A stretch of DNA of 23,755 nt from Ruminococcus flavefaciens (GTDB lineage: Bacteria > Bacillota > Clostridia > Oscillospirales > Ruminococcaceae): the NCBI GenBank assembly GCA_002371825.1, contig DFHF01000016.1, positions 1 through 23,755 of the forward strand, in the 5' to 3' direction. The notes under the pieces were generated by a model. It ran no database searches. It was not told the origin of the DNA and saw only the letters and a program-made list of their open reading frames with translations. Below, one piece after another: positions 22,498 through 23,755 of this stretch (positions are counted from its first letter, which is position 1; each line of letters begins with the position of its first letter). Position numbers and translations under genes: made by a program.

Positions 22498-23755
22498 ATG
22501 TCCAAAGAAAAAAATGTCTCTGCCGGAAAAAACACCGGCGGACTTATGAAGAAAAAATGGTACCTCTACCTTACAGAGTTCTTCTCAGGAATGTCGGTAA
22601 TGGCTGTTGAACTCGGTGCAAGCAGGCTACTCGCCCCGTATTTCAGCTCCTCACAGATAGTGTGGACCATTATCATTGGTACGATAATGATAGCTATGGC
22701 TCTGGGAAATATCTACGGCGGCAAAAGCGCCGACAAAAATCCGGACCCCGACAAGCTCTATGCCAGGATACTTGTGGCCGCTGTATGGATAGCCGCTATC
22801 CCCTTCTTCGGAAAATTCGTTATACTCGGTATCTCAGCTCTGCTTGTGGTCACTGTCAATACGAATTTTCTCATCTGGGCTGCGTTCTTCACCTGTATGG
22901 TGGTATTTGTATTCCCGCTGTTCCTGCTGGGAACGGTAACTCCCTCGCTGGTAAAATATACCGTGGACAGCCTGGACGACAGCGGAAAAACCGTGGGTAC
23001 TCTCGGCGCATTCAATACAATAGGCAGCATCATCGGCACCTTCATCCCCACATTCATATCTATCCCCGCAGTAGGTACTGCCGCCACATTTCTGATATTC
23101 TCCGGGATACTCCTTATCCTCGGGCTCGCCTATTTCATCGTCAATAAACGCAGTCCTGTGCGCTGCGGTACAGCTTCAGCCTTATTCCTGGTCTGCTGTA
23201 TACTCTCAAACCTCTTCGGCTTCGCATTCTGGGAAAAGCATCTGGTCTATGAGGGAGAATCCGTCTACAACTACCTCCAGGTCAAGGACGACGGTGAGAC
23301 AACTTCCCTTTCCACTAATGTTCTCTTCGGGGTACAGTCGGTTTATGTCAAATCCGGAAAGCTCTCCGGAATGTACTATGACTACGCAATGGCTGCTCCT
23401 CTTATGACCGGAAAAGTCTCTGATAAAAAGGATATCCTCATCCTCGGCATGGGCACCGGTACCTACGCAAAACAGTGCATGAACTACCTTCCGGACGTTA
23501 CGGCTGAGGGAGTTGAGATAGACGACCGCATCACTGACCTGGCAAGAGAATATTTCGACCTCCCTGACGAGGTAAAGGTCACTACCTATGACGGCCGTGC
23601 ATTTCTCAATGTAAATGACAAAAAATACGATGTTATAATGGTGGACGCATATCAGGATATCACCATCCCTTTTCAGATGTCATCTGTGGAGTTTTTCAGA
23701 CTGGTGAAAGACCATCTCACCGATGACGGTATCATGGTGGTGAATATGAATATGC
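22498..23755 (+). CDS. Membrane-fused spermidine-synthase-like protein (3' partial)
   Basis: 419 codons are visible before the window edge. The N-terminal ~240 residues hold about seven hydrophobic segments (TEFFSGMSVMAVELGASRLL, IIIGTIMIAMALGNIYGG, FLIWAAFFTCMVVFVFPLFL, GAFNTIGSIIGTFIPTFI), as in the fused MFS/spermidine synthase family. Then comes a Rossmann methyltransferase-like domain: SAM-type loop LGMGTG (316-321), acidic Glu340/Asp342 in GVEIDDR, YDGRAFL, and VDAYQDITIPFQMSSVEFF. In true spermidine synthases the last motif is a D-S-x-D-P sequence; here it is DAYQDITIP, so polyamine formation is doubtful and the substrate is unknown. CGGAGG precedes ATG 22498. It follows a strong promoter and a candidate operator. 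The 3' end and terminator are outside the window. Confidence 0.88.
   Translation, partial: MSKEKNVSAGKNTGGLMKKKWYLYLTEFFSGMSVMAVELGASRLLAPYFSSSQIVWTIIIGTIMIAMALGNIYGGKSADKNPDPDKLYARILVAAVWIAAIPFFGKFVILGISALLVVTVNTNFLIWAAFFTCMVVFVFPLFLLGTVTPSLVKYTVDSLDDSGKTVGTLGAFNTIGSIIGTFIPTFISIPAVGTAATFLIFSGILLILGLAYFIVNKRSPVRCGTASALFLVCCILSNLFGFAFWEKHLVYEGESVYNYLQVKDDGETTSLSTNVLFGVQSVYVKSGKLSGMYYDYAMAAPLMTGKVSDKKDILILGMGTGTYAKQCMNYLPDVTAEGVEIDDRITDLAREYFDLPDEVKVTTYDGRAFLNVNDKKYDVIMVDAYQDITIPFQMSSVEFFRLVKDHLTDDGIMVVNMNM

Noticed and set aside
22662..23147. 161-codon plus-strand open frame with many Arg/His
   Set aside because: It is an out-of-frame shadow of the spermidine-synthase-like gene, whose own frame has membrane helices and a SAM motif and is open to the window edge.

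Overview
The window looks like a cellulolytic, cellulosome-forming Ruminococcus or a close Oscillospiraceae relative. The evidence is a secreted multidomain GH9 cellulase with a C-terminal dockerin of the '(D)AVLIMQSIS(N)' type, a second dockerin on a membrane protein, Gram-positive signal peptides and lipoboxes, consensus AGGAGG ribosome binding sites, sigma-A promoters and mid-range base composition. No tRNA, rRNA, CRISPR array, transposase or integrase was recognised.

Layout. 1-111 is the tail of an unknown gene, followed by a decayed start and a terminator. 362-3260 is an ECF sigma factor translationally coupled to a large membrane protein (putative anti-sigma) that carries isolated EF-hand loops and a C-terminal dockerin. 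It also has an internal ribosome binding site, ATG and signal peptide, so the locus may encode two products. 3684-6845 is the GH9-dockerin cellulase with its own promoter. 6675-7126 is the first copy of a ~450 bp repeat containing the end of the cellulase and a broken start of an amidase gene. 7492-10002 is a membrane/Ig-like protein followed by a secreted SGNH esterase. 10625-15427 is a tight five-gene run: zinc-ribbon protein, YidD with an extra membrane region, one-pass SH3-repeat protein, SGNH lipoprotein and macro-domain/HTH-like protein. A VWA protein follows at 15521-16141. 16262-18871 (minus) is a second ECF sigma/anti-sigma pair. 19115-19551 is the second repeat copy, leading into an intact amidase. 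Then come a small lipoprotein, an MBL-fold ComEC-like lipoprotein, an intergenic region with a strong candidate structured RNA (about 22157-22396), and the start of a membrane-fused spermidine-synthase-like gene that runs off the window.

How it fits together. Most genes encode surface, secreted or envelope-sensing proteins. The first sigma/anti-sigma pair lies directly upstream of a cellulosomal cellulase, and its membrane partner carries a dockerin. This suggests (inference) a regulator that could be tethered to, or sense, the cellulosome. The ~12 kb between 7127 and 19114 is flanked by imperfect direct repeats whose gene content (complete cellulase + broken amidase on the left, broken cellulase tail + complete amidase on the right) is what a single-crossover (Campbell-type) insertion between two once-adjacent genes would leave. 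The two promoters of the left half of this block share a 16-17 bp spacer motif, suggesting common control.

All functional calls come from reading motifs by eye; no database search was run.
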